Origin: SZUA-430 sp964547645
Lineage (GTDB): Bacteria > Pseudomonadota > Alphaproteobacteria > Micropepsales > Micropepsaceae
Length of the DNA: 47,536 nt
Reading direction: 5' to 3'
NCBI GenBank assembly: GCA_964547645.1
Contig: CAZJOM010000026.1
Coordinates: 1 to 47,536, forward strand
The position numbers and the translations under genes are program-made. Numbering within the stretch: the stretch's first letter is position 1; the number at the start of each line of letters is the position of its first letter. Of the stretch, positions 16,423 through 23,386 are shown in pieces. The notes below the pieces were generated by a model, which was given only the letters and a program-made list of their open reading frames with translations, did no database searches and had not been told where the DNA came from.

Positions 16423-17100
16423 GTGTTTCAGTTTCTTCAAGGAGCCGTGTTGGCGTTTGCGGCGGCGACGGCGCAAGTCGGTCCAACGGACGCGCTGAAC
16501 GCGTGCAAGTCGACGCGGACGACCTACGAGGAGGCCGTCCGGCTTTGCACCGCGGTCGTTGACGACGCCAAGGCATCGGTCGATCAGAAATACGAGGCGC
16601 TGCTCCTTCGCGCGCATCGGTCGTTCTCCGAGGCCGGTGGTTATGAGCGCGCGCTGGCGGACCTTGCCGCCGCGATTGCGCTCAAGCCCGGCGACCCACG
16701 CGCCTTTGTTTCGCGTGGCCAGCGTTACAATTCGTACCTTGAGTTCGACAAAGCGGTCGCGGACTTTACGACGGCTTTGCAGTTACGACCGGGGCTGAGA
16801 GACGCGTTGACCAACCGGGCATACTCTTACTTGGAGCTCAAGAATCCTGACGGCGCGATCAACGACTACAACGAGTTCTTGCGCTCGTCGCCGGACGACG
16901 CCGAGACCATCGCCAACCGTGGCGGCGCCTATGAGCTCAAGGGCGAGATCGAGAGCGCGCGCACGGACTACAACCGGGCGATCAGTTTGAAGCGCGAGAT
17001 CGCCCAGAACTTTCCTGCAAAGTGTTTCGCCATGGCGAAGCCATGGGAGACGCCGGCACCGGTGCAGCTGGTCAATTGGCCAGCGTGTCAGGAGGAGTAG
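16423..17100 (+). CDS. Secreted TPR protein
   Basis: A 225-residue protein starting at GTG 16423, 9 bases after moaB. The first 18 residues (MFQFLQGAVLAFAAATAQ) look like a short signal peptide. The first part contains a Cys-spaced helix pair (NACKSTRTTYEEAVRLCTAV) that could be disulfide-linked; then three TPR units follow: YERALADLAAAIALKPGDPR, FDKAVADFTTALQLRPGLRD and PDGAINDYNEFLRSSPDDAE. The tail has another Cys pair (KCFAM, WPACQEE). Probably a periplasmic helper for protein-protein contact; no specific partner can be named. Last gene of the plus-strand run, convergent with the ankyrin gene. Confidence 0.8.
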   Translation: MFQFLQGAVLAFAAATAQVGPTDALNACKSTRTTYEEAVRLCTAVVDDAKASVDQKYEALLLRAHRSFSEAGGYERALADLAAAIALKPGDPRAFVSRGQRYNSYLEFDKAVADFTTALQLRPGLRDALTNRAYSYLELKNPDGAINDYNEFLRSSPDDAETIANRGGAYELKGEIESARTDYNRAISLKREIAQNFPAKCFAMAKPWETPAPVQLVNWPACQEE

Positions 17101-17154
17101 CGGGCGCCGCTTCCGGTGGGCCACGCTGCGCCGACCCGTGCAGCAGTTGAACGG

Positions 17155-19044
17155 TCACCGCGTCCTCGGATGCGCCGCCATCCATTGCTCAAGAACCGCG
17201 ACTGCTCTGAGCCCTTGCTCATGCTCGCGGCGATCTCGCCATCGCGCTGTCTCGCCCAGCCGCTCTGTCGTCGCTTTCAGACTTTCTATTGCGGTTCGGC
17301 CGTCCTTGTCCCGCAGCGATGGGTCCGCGCCCGCTTGAAGCAGCAACAAGATCGTCTCCGGATTGTAGGTCGCCATCAGCGCAGTATCATTGTCGCCGAC
17401 TCTCCGATTGACGTCCGCGCCGTGTGCAATCAAGGCGGCGACGACCTCTGGTCGTTCGCCTAGCGCTTCGGTCAGCGGGGTGTATCGCAGCCGATCGTAG
17501 GCATCGACTTCGGCGCCCGCTCTCACAAGGAGATCAACCACCGCCCGGCGGTTCATCGCGGAGGGCTCAAGTCGGTCAAACGGTGCGTCTTTGCCGACCC
17601 AATGCAGCGCCGTTTCTCCGTCTTCGTCGACGTCACTCACACTCGCGCCTGCCGTGAGCAAGAGTTCCACAATCTCCGGTACGCCCGATTCCGCGGCGCT
17701 CATCAGTGCCGTCTTGCCCATCGCGTCTCGTGTTCGGAGTTCCGCTCCGCGGTCAAGCATAGCACGGCAAAAGGCGACATCACCGAAGCGGGCGCCCGCC
17801 ACGAGTGCATGTCCGAGAACCAACGGACTCCAAGTGGCGTTCGTTCGAAGGAGAGCGTCAACAATGTCGAATGCGCCGCGATTGGCCGCGCTGACCAGTG
17901 GATTGTCTCTTACGAGAAGCCACTCCTCACCGGCTACGGCATCGATTGCCCCGAGTGGCGCGTCCGCAGAGATGAGATCTGCTACTGCAGCGACATCGCC
18001 AAGGCGGGCCACGCCCGCGACCATGGACGTGTTGGCAGTGTCCTTTCGTTTGAAATCCCAACCTTCCGCCCGCAGGGCCGTTAGAGTACCTGCGTTTCCT
18101 TCGGTCCACCGGCGGCCACCGGCTGTCTCCATGACAAGCAATTGCAGAAGGTCGATCGCGTCGGGCTTGTCGATCCCTCCGCGGGAAAACTCCTCGACCG
18201 ACTTTTGGAGGTCGTCAAAGCCAATCGACGTGCGGATCAGGGGTCCGTGCGAAAACCCTCCGCGATACTTCTCATCCAAGCGGAGGAAATCCGCCGCCTG
18301 GAACGCTTTGAACAGGCGCGCGACAGCCGCTTGTGAGATGCGCGCGCAGTGCCTGCCAAGCAAGGCGACATCGCTACGGCCAAGATAGGTCACGGTGCCG
18401 TCACCCCGGATCTCCAGTTGGAAACGCTTGCTGCCGCCGATCCAGTTTTCCGAGTAACCGATCCGAAGCGATTGCCAGTCTTTGGGCATGGGAAGCGGAT
18501 GAGGTTCGGCCAGCCGACGCTCCGGCGGACCGATGCCCACGAGAAAATTGTCAATGCGAATAAGAACCGGTTTGCCATCGCGGATCACTGGATCAATCTT
18601 CGTATCGCGCACAGCTCCGAGCGCCTCTTGGAACAGTTCGGAAGGTCCCGCTGTCGGGAGCGCAAACAAAACATCACCGCTTGTGCCGATGATCAGCGTC
18701 AGGCTGACGTACTTGCCGTCGAAGTCGTGGGCATTGGGTCGGCGCAACGTTCGCCGTGCCACACGAAATCGGTCGACCGTCAGGGTGAAGCTCGGCGGCA
18801 CCGGCACCGCCGCGACAAATTCGGCGGGTATGCGGTCGGCAGTCGCGAAGGTTGGTTTTCCCTTGGGGGTCAATGCTTCTGGTACCGGCAGTTCAATGAG
18901 CTGGGCCGACCCAGCTGGGCATGGGATGAACCGTTCCTCCGGTACTGGCACGCGCCGCGGCCCTTGCCACCAAATTGCGGCCACCACCAACCCGACGAGT
19001 GGGGTGCTACCGAGGGCAAGGATGAGCGTGCGATGTAGGAACAT
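17155..19044 (-). CDS. Membrane-anchored TonB_C-like, DUF6438-like and ankyrin-repeat protein
   Basis: A 629-residue protein with an N-terminal membrane helix (LILALGSTPLVGLVVAAIWW). Residues about 105-172 (VSLTLIIGTSGDVLFALPTA, EALGAVRDTKIDPVIRDGKP) look like a TonB C-terminal-type domain. Residues about 190-300 (FQLEIRGDGTVTYLGRSDVA, ISQAAVARLFKAFQAADFLR) match the DUF6438 pattern but lack its N-terminal Cys motif. Residues about 345-595 contain ankyrin repeats, e.g. KTALMSAAESGVPEIVELLL, TPLTEALGERPEVVAALIAH and DTALMATYNPETILLLLQAG. Most of the chain should be periplasmic. Domain calls are by eye; no function is known. It may be co-transcribed with the GNAT gene that ends 30 bases upstream. 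Confidence 0.82.
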   Translation of the reverse strand: MFLHRTLILALGSTPLVGLVVAAIWWQGPRRVPVPEERFIPCPAGSAQLIELPVPEALTPKGKPTFATADRIPAEFVAAVPVPPSFTLTVDRFRVARRTLRRPNAHDFDGKYVSLTLIIGTSGDVLFALPTAGPSELFQEALGAVRDTKIDPVIRDGKPVLIRIDNFLVGIGPPERRLAEPHPLPMPKDWQSLRIGYSENWIGGSKRFQLEIRGDGTVTYLGRSDVALLGRHCARISQAAVARLFKAFQAADFLRLDEKYRGGFSHGPLIRTSIGFDDLQKSVEEFSRGGIDKPDAIDLLQLLVMETAGGRRWTEGNAGTLTALRAEGWDFKRKDTANTSMVAGVARLGDVAAVADLISADAPLGAIDAVAGEEWLLVRDNPLVSAANRGAFDIVDALLRTNATWSPLVLGHALVAGARFGDVAFCRAMLDRGAELRTRDAMGKTALMSAAESGVPEIVELLLTAGASVSDVDEDGETALHWVGKDAPFDRLEPSAMNRRAVVDLLVRAGAEVDAYDRLRYTPLTEALGERPEVVAALIAHGADVNRRVGDNDTALMATYNPETILLLLQAGADPSLRDKDGRTAIESLKATTERLGETARWRDRREHEQGLRAVAVLEQWMAAHPRTR

Positions 19045-19073
19045 GGGTCGCGCCCTTTTCTTGCGACGCTACC

Positions 19074-19526
19074 TTATGCAGTGCGCCGCCACTCGTACAG
19101 AATATCCGGTTCCCTCGCTTCGTTCGCGGAGCCGTCGCCGTATTCGATGGCGGTGAAGCCATGGTGTTCGTAGAAGGCGCGGGCTCTGGTGTTCATTTGG
19201 AAGGCGTAGAGGGTGAGTTTGGTGGGACTCAGTTCCTTCGCCTTGTTCAGGAGCTTTGTGCCGATGCCGCGGCGGTAGGTGCCCGGCAATAGATAAAGGT
19301 GATCGATGTGTTGGCCGACGAGCGCCATCATGCCGATGATACGGCGGGCTTCCAGGGCGATCCACATTTGGCTGTGCGGGAAGACTTGGTTGGCGATGAA
19401 GGCGCGCGTTTCTTGCGGGGTGTGGAGCGCGGCCAAGAACGGGAGCGCGTCGCGCTGCGAGGCGATGAACAGCTCCGCAATTTCGGCAACGTCGCCGGCG
19501 GCGGCTTGGCGGAGTTCGACTTGCAT
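19074..19526 (-). CDS. GNAT family N-acetyltransferase
   Basis: A 150-residue single-domain GNAT enzyme, transferring acetyl from acetyl-CoA to an amine. Motif A, which binds the CoA pyrophosphate, is DHLYLLPGTYRRGIGTKLLN; motif B is TLYAFQMNTRARAFYEHHGF. N-terminal motifs C and D are present (MQVELRQAAAGDVAEIAELF). Substrate cannot be predicted. It is divergent from a second, longer GNAT gene whose leader region lies in between, so both are likely expressed from the 19527-19800 interval. Followed by the ankyrin gene on the same strand. Confidence 0.9.
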   Translation of the reverse strand: MQVELRQAAAGDVAEIAELFIASQRDALPFLAALHTPQETRAFIANQVFPHSQMWIALEARRIIGMMALVGQHIDHLYLLPGTYRRGIGTKLLNKAKELSPTKLTLYAFQMNTRARAFYEHHGFTAIEYGDGSANEAREPDILYEWRRTA

Positions 19527-19647
19527 GGGGCGACGCGAGAGAGAGGGTTTCGGGTGCAGTATGGCGCGGACTGGAAAACCGCGCCACGGCGGCCGTCACG
19601 TTTTGGGGACTGGCGCGCCGGGGCGGAACCTGCTACGAGCGCGGCCC

Positions 19648-19704
19648 ATGATGGCACAGCACACCTCGAACCGACGCCGCGCGCTCTCCTTGAAGGGCGG
19701 GTAG
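19648..19704 (+). CDS. Candidate 18-residue leader peptide of an attenuator
   Basis: An 18-codon reading frame, MMAQHTSNRRRALSLKGG, ends with TAG at 19702-19704. It is placed exactly as a regulatory leader: its last two sense codons (GGC GGG) form the 5' arm of a possible antiterminator, and a strong terminator follows 33 bases after its stop. It contains three consecutive Arg codons (CGA CGC CGC). The Arg-x-Arg pattern also satisfies the +x+ motif at which macrolide-bound ribosomes are known to stall. No good Shine-Dalgarno is seen; the transcript may start only a few bases upstream. Expression is inferred. Confidence 0.5.
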   Translation: MMAQHTSNRRRALSLKGG

Positions 19705-19745
19705 CAACGCGTTCGCACGACGTTTGCTGAAGTTTCAACCCCGCC
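19695..19745 (+). promoter_or_regulatory. Antiterminator/attenuator array upstream of GNAT gene
   Basis: GGCGGG (19696-19701) is perfectly complementary to CCCGCC (19740-19745), which overlaps the 5' arm of the terminator; pairing would block the terminator. Between them is a stable hairpin, AGCAACGCGT (19703-19712) against ACGACGTTTGCT (19717-19728), 10 base pairs with two single-base bulges and a TCGC loop. A ribosome that finishes the leader would cover GGCGGG and let the terminator form; a ribosome stalled in the Arg codons would leave it free. Complementarity is directly readable; regulation is inferred. Confidence 0.55.
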
Positions 19746-19764
19746 GGTCCGCGCGGGGTTTTTT
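19737..19764 (+). terminator. Rho-independent terminator between leader peptide and GNAT gene
   Basis: AACCCCGC (19737-19744) pairs with GCGGGGTT (19753-19760) around an 8-base loop, followed by T tract 19759-19764. No complete plus-strand gene lies upstream for 2.5 kb, so the terminator only makes sense as part of a leader or a small RNA. Confidence 0.8.
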
Positions 19765-19799
19765 GTTGCCATCAACGCCCTCCGTCGTCCGGCGATCTG

Positions 19800-20639
19800 A
19801 TGGAGGAAGACTTGGAGACGACCCCACCCGATCCAACGACTGCCGCGCTCGCGGCGCGAATCGAAGAGGTGTGCTTGAACGCCTGGCCGGCGTTGCAGGA
19901 GATTCACTACGACGGTTGGCTGATCCGGCTCGCCGACGGGCAGACGCGGCGGACGAATTCCGTCAACGTGCTGCACGACGGCGCGCTGCCGCCGCACGAG
20001 AAGATCGCCTATTGCGAGGCGGTCTATCGACGGCATGCGTTGCCGCCGCACTTTCGCATTCTGTCGACGTCAAACGGCGCGCTAGATCGGTTGCTCGCTG
20101 CAAACGGTTATGTGGCGCAGGACGAGACCAGCACGCTGTTCATGGACTTCCGGCGGCATGCGCCGGTTGCGACTTCACGTGCGGTCGAGTTGGTGGCGGA
20201 TGCGCCAAGCGCCGAGTGGCTGCGCGCGCGGTCTCGGATCAGCGGACAGACGCCGGGCGAGATGCACCGGGTTGAGAAGATTCTGCATCAACTCGCCCTG
20301 CCCGCCGTGTTCGCTTCGGTGCGCGACGAGTGGGGGCAGATTTGCTCGATCGCAAAGGGGGCCGTTCACGACGGGGTCGTGTGTCTCAACATGGTGGCGA
20401 CCGATCCGGTTTTGCGCCGGCGCGGATACTCGCGCGATTGTGTGTCGGCGATCCTGACCTGGGCAGCGCGCCAGGTTGGGGCTTCGGCCGCGTGTCTGCA
20501 GGTTGTGTCGGACAATACGCCGGCGATCGCGCTTTATCGGCAATTGGGGTTTTCCCAAGAACTCTACCGCTATCACTACCGGTCGCTCGTGAATGCGAAT
20601 GCGAAAGGAAACTCACACGATGACACGATGGGACGATGA
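19800..20639 (+). CDS. GNAT family N-acetyltransferase with N-terminal extension
   Basis: A 279-residue protein with two parts: an N-terminal half (residues 15-120) containing EVCLNAWPALQEIHYDGWLI, RRTNSVNVLHDGALP and ILSTSNGALDRLLAANGYVA, itself a degenerate GNAT-like fold, and a C-terminal catalytic GNAT domain with motif A VVCLNMVATDPVLRRRGYSR and motif B QVVSDNTPAIALYRQLGFSQ. Such double-GNAT proteins are common in Alphaproteobacteria and of unknown substrate. ATG 19800 lacks a Shine-Dalgarno; TTG 19812, with GGAGGA at 19802-19807, could be the true start and would shorten the protein by 4 residues. It lies 36 bases after the terminator described above, so it is the probable target of attenuation. 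Confidence 0.88.
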   Translation: MEEDLETTPPDPTTAALAARIEEVCLNAWPALQEIHYDGWLIRLADGQTRRTNSVNVLHDGALPPHEKIAYCEAVYRRHALPPHFRILSTSNGALDRLLAANGYVAQDETSTLFMDFRRHAPVATSRAVELVADAPSAEWLRARSRISGQTPGEMHRVEKILHQLALPAVFASVRDEWGQICSIAKGAVHDGVVCLNMVATDPVLRRRGYSRDCVSAILTWAARQVGASAACLQVVSDNTPAIALYRQLGFSQELYRYHYRSLVNANAKGNSHDDTMGR

Positions 20640-20657
20640 GGTTGCTCATTCCGCAAG

Positions 20658-20788
20658 CGCTTCCCCCCTCGAGGGGGAAGCTGGCGCGCCGAAGGCGTGA
20701 CTGATGGGGGGCCGCTGAGCGCGTGGCCAGCCCCCCATCCGTCTCGCCGCTTACGCGGCGATCCACCTTCCCCCTCAAGGGGGGAAGG
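20658..20788. repeat. Nested palindromic intergenic repeat, about 130 bp
   Basis: Outer arms are CTTCCCCCCTCGAGGGGGAAG (about 20660-20680, itself nearly palindromic) and CCTTCCCCCTCAAGGGGGGA (from 20766, also palindromic). Inside, GATGGGGGGC (20703-20712) and GCCCCCCATC (20730-20739) form a perfect 10-bp inverted repeat. The architecture matches the dispersed palindromic elements common between genes of high-GC Proteobacteria. It lies between the GNAT and radical SAM genes, both on the plus strand, and may also act as a terminator or mRNA end. Copy number elsewhere cannot be assessed here. Confidence 0.7.
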
Positions 20789-20843
20789 GCTTGGATGATG
20801 GGTTAGTTCTTGATTTGTTCCTTGACCCTGATATGCTCGGGCG

Positions 20844-21968
20844 ATGGCGAAGAACATCGTTGGATTTGGGCCGCGGCCTGCGGGCGAGGGCGAATTTGCG
20901 GCGCACCCGGGCGGGGTGAACGGGCGCGGGACGCTGTCGAACGGCAGCGGGCGGTTCGAGCGCGAGCACCGGGTTTTGATCGACGACGGCTGGGGCACGC
21001 TCGACGAGGAACCGCCGGCGCTTAGGACCAGCGTTGCGATCGACGCAACGCGCACGATCATCGCACGCAATGAATCGCCTGACATTCCATTCGACCGTTC
21101 GATCAATCCCTACCGCGGGTGCGAGCACGGCTGCGTCTATTGTTTCGCGCGGCCGACGCATGCGTATTTGGGTTTGTCGCCGGGGCAGGATTTCGAGAGC
21201 CGGTTGTTTGCGAAGCCGAAGGCGGCGCAGCTGCTGGCTCAAGAGTTGCGCAAGCCCGGCTATGTGGTGCGCTCGATGGCGCTGGGCACGAATACCGACC
21301 CCTATCAGCCGATCGACGAGCGCTATCAAATCACGCGCAAGATTTTGGGTGTGCTGCGCGACTTCGGGCATCCGGTCGGGATCGTGACGAAGTCGAACCG
21401 AGTCGTGCGCGATGCGGATATTTTGGGCGAGATGGCGGCGCGGAACTTGGCGCGGGTGGCGATTTCGATCACCACACTCGACCGCAAGCTCGCGCGGGCG
21501 ATGGAGCCGCGCGCGCCGACGCCGGAGCGCCGGCTTGACGCCATTCGCCAGCTGACGGCAGCGGGCGTGCCGACCGCCGTGATGGCAGCGCCGATGATCC
21601 CGGCCCTCAACGATCATGAGTTGGAAGCGATCTTGGAACGCGCTTATGAGGCTGGAGCGCGGCAGGCAGGGTATGTGGTTCTGCGGTTGCCGCTGGAGAT
21701 CAAAGATCTGTTCCGGGAGTGGTTGGAGGCGCATCAGCCGGGGAGGGCGAACCACGTGATGTCGCTGATTCGCTCGATGCGGGGCGGCAAGGACTATGAC
21801 GCGGAATGGGGAAAACGCATGAAGGGGACCGGCGTTTACGCGGACCTGATTGCCAAGCGCTTCAAGCTCGCTTGCGATCGGCTCGGTCTCAATAAAGAGT
21901 GGGTGCCGCTCGCGACTGATTTGTTCAAGGCTCCACCGATGGCGGGGGATCAGTTGCGGTTGCTGTAG
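20844..21968 (+). CDS. PA0069-family radical SAM protein (spore photoproduct lyase-like)
   Basis: A 374-residue radical SAM enzyme. The [4Fe-4S]-binding motif is RGCEHGCVYCFARPTHAYLG with Cys93, Cys97 and Cys100 (C-x3-C-x2-C). Downstream elements include SMALGTNTDPYQPIDERYQI, KSNRVVRDADILGEMAARNL and a C-terminal KRMKGTGVYADLIAKRFKLA typical of the PA0069 group. The family belongs to the SPL/Rv2578c branch; its biological reaction is not established. The first 60 residues (MAKNIVGFGPRPAGEGEFAA and onwards) are a loop-rich extension also seen in family members. ATG start is supported by the conserved N terminus. Confidence 0.9.
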   Translation: MAKNIVGFGPRPAGEGEFAAHPGGVNGRGTLSNGSGRFEREHRVLIDDGWGTLDEEPPALRTSVAIDATRTIIARNESPDIPFDRSINPYRGCEHGCVYCFARPTHAYLGLSPGQDFESRLFAKPKAAQLLAQELRKPGYVVRSMALGTNTDPYQPIDERYQITRKILGVLRDFGHPVGIVTKSNRVVRDADILGEMAARNLARVAISITTLDRKLARAMEPRAPTPERRLDAIRQLTAAGVPTAVMAAPMIPALNDHELEAILERAYEAGARQAGYVVLRLPLEIKDLFREWLEAHQPGRANHVMSLIRSMRGGKDYDAEWGKRMKGTGVYADLIAKRFKLACDRLGLNKEWVPLATDLFKAPPMAGDQLRLL

Positions 21969-21979
21969 CGCCGTGTCGA

Positions 21980-22066
21980 GATTCGGTTATCGGGATTCGG
22001 GAATCGTGTTGCCCGATAACCGAATCCCGAAACCCGATAACCTCATAGAGGCGCTAAGTCGGAGTC
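21980..22066. promoter_or_regulatory. Palindrome and five GANTC sites upstream of rnhB
   Basis: ATTCGGTTATCGGG (21981-21994) and CCCGATAACCGAAT (22012-22025) form a perfect 14-bp inverted repeat with a 17-base spacer; a second partner copy CCCGATAACC lies at 22033-22042, so two alternative hairpins are possible. Five GANTC motifs fall at 21980-21984, 21994-21998, 22001-22005, 22022-22026 and 22062-22066. No T tract follows, so a simple terminator is unlikely. Methylation by the CcrM encoded 2.6 kb away could affect protein binding here. Function inferred. Confidence 0.55.
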
Positions 22067-22072
22067 GCCTCA

Positions 22073-22678
22073 ATGCCCACTTTCGCACGCGAACGGAAAG
22101 TCGATGGCCATGTCGCCGGGATCGACGAGGTCGGGCGTGGACCTCTGGCGGGGCCGGTATATGCGGCGGCGGTGATTTTGGATCCGGCGCGGTTGCCACG
22201 CGGAATCGACGATTCCAAGGCGATGACGGCAGAGGCGCGCGAGAAAGCGTTCGGGAAGATCATGGAGCGCGCGCTCTCGGTCGGTATTGCGTTCGCCAGC
22301 GTTGAGGAGATCGACGAGATCAACATCCTGCAGGCTACGATGCTGGCCATGCGGCGCGCCGCCGATCAGCTTGCGATCGCGCCGGTGCAGGCGTTCGTCG
22401 ATGGCAATCGGGCCCCTGCCCTCGCCTGCCCGGTCGAGACGATTGTCGACGGCGATGCGAAGTCGCTGTCGATCGCCGCGGCATCGATCGTCGCCAAGGT
22501 GACGCGGGACCGGTTGATGCAGGAACTCGACGCCGCACATCCCGGCTACAATTGGGCCAGCAACAAGGGCTACGGCACCCGGGATCATTTGGAGGCGCTT
22601 GGGCGGCTTGGCGCGACGGTGCACCACCGCAAGAGTTTCGCGCCTGTGGCGCAGCTGAAATTGCCGTTGGTCGGATAA
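22073..22678 (+). CDS. rnhB: Ribonuclease HII
   Basis: Endonuclease that cuts the RNA strand of RNA-DNA hybrids and removes misincorporated ribonucleotides. At 201 residues it is of normal length. Active-site elements: GIDEVGRGPLAGPV (Asp18 and Glu19 of the DEVGRG motif), the third acidic residue in FVDGNRAP, and the fourth in TIVDGDAKSLSIAAASIVAK; the C-terminal HPGYNWASNKGYGTRDHLEA loop binds the 5' side of the ribonucleotide. The ATG follows a GANTC-rich palindromic region that probably contains its promoter. In many Alphaproteobacteria rnhB lies directly upstream of ccrM; here the DUF969/DUF979 pair sits between them. Confidence 0.96.
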   Translation: MPTFARERKVDGHVAGIDEVGRGPLAGPVYAAAVILDPARLPRGIDDSKAMTAEAREKAFGKIMERALSVGIAFASVEEIDEINILQATMLAMRRAADQLAIAPVQAFVDGNRAPALACPVETIVDGDAKSLSIAAASIVAKVTRDRLMQELDAAHPGYNWASNKGYGTRDHLEALGRLGATVHHRKSFAPVAQLKLPLVG

Positions 22679-22717
22679 GCCCCTAATCCTTGAGCGGTTT
22701 GTCGGGAGGGGTTTCGC

Positions 22718-23386
22718 TTGCTCACGCTCTTGGGCGTTGCCGTCGTCATTATCGGCTTTGCGCTGCGGTTCAATCCGCTGTTGGTGGTGGTTGTGTCGGC
22801 CTTCGTCACGGGTTGGGGCGCGGGGATGCGGCCGGACGAAGTGCTTGCAGCCTTTGGGAAAGCGTTCAACGAGAACCGGTTTGTTAGCGTCGCCTGGCTG
22901 GTGCTGCCCGCGATCGGTGTGTTGGAGCGCGCCGGATTGCAGGAGCGCGCGCGAGCGTTGATCGGCGGGATCAAGGCTGTGACGGTCGGGCGGTTGCTTC
23001 TCGTCTATATGGCGATGCGGCAGCTCACGGCGGCGATCGGGCTCATCTCGATTGCGGGGCATGCGCAAACGGTGAAGCCGCTCGTCGCGCCGATGGCCGA
23101 GGCGGCGGCGGAACTTGCGGATCCCAACATCACGGAGGCTGAGCGCGAGAAAGTGCGTGCGATGTCGGCTGCGACCGACAACGTGGCGCTCTTCTTCGGC
23201 GAAGACGTGTTCCTCGCCATCGGCTCGATCCTCTTGATGGTGGGCTTCATGGCGCAAAGCGGGATCGAGGTGCAGCCGTTTGCCCTTTCGATGTGGGCCG
23301 TTCCGACAGCGATCGCCGCCTTCGTGGTGCACGGCGTGCGGCTGCTGCTTCGCGACGCACGCGCGAAGAAGGCGGGTGCGAAATGA
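22718..23386 (+). CDS. DUF969 family membrane protein
   Basis: A 222-residue membrane protein with about five or six helices, starting at TTG 22718 with a GGAGG Shine-Dalgarno 8 bases upstream. It opens LTLLGVAVVIIGFALRFNPL and contains the conserved polar segments FVSVAWLVLPAIGVLERAGL, VYMAMRQLTAAIGLISIAGH and AATDNVALFFGEDVFLAIGS. DUF969 and DUF979 are almost always adjacent and are presumed to form a two-subunit transporter; a cluster with pyrrolidone-carboxyl peptidase in other bacteria suggests 5-oxoproline or a related acid, but no such gene is next to it here. The stop overlaps the DUF979 start (ATGA). Confidence 0.88.
   Translation: MLTLLGVAVVIIGFALRFNPLLVVVVSAFVTGWGAGMRPDEVLAAFGKAFNENRFVSVAWLVLPAIGVLERAGLQERARALIGGIKAVTVGRLLLVYMAMRQLTAAIGLISIAGHAQTVKPLVAPMAEAAAELADPNITEAEREKVRAMSAATDNVALFFGEDVFLAIGSILLMVGFMAQSGIEVQPFALSMWAVPTAIAAFVVHGVRLLLRDARAKKAGAK

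Noticed and set aside
19306..19704. A 132-codon plus-strand frame ending with the leader peptide
   Set aside because: Upstream of 19648 it is antisense to a clear GNAT gene; only the last 18 codons fit with the attenuator structure.
20386..21106. Minus-strand frames across the palindromic repeat
   Set aside because: Their translations (PSPSPLEGEGGSPRKRRDGW type) are typical artefacts of GC-rich palindromic repeats, and overlap well-supported genes.
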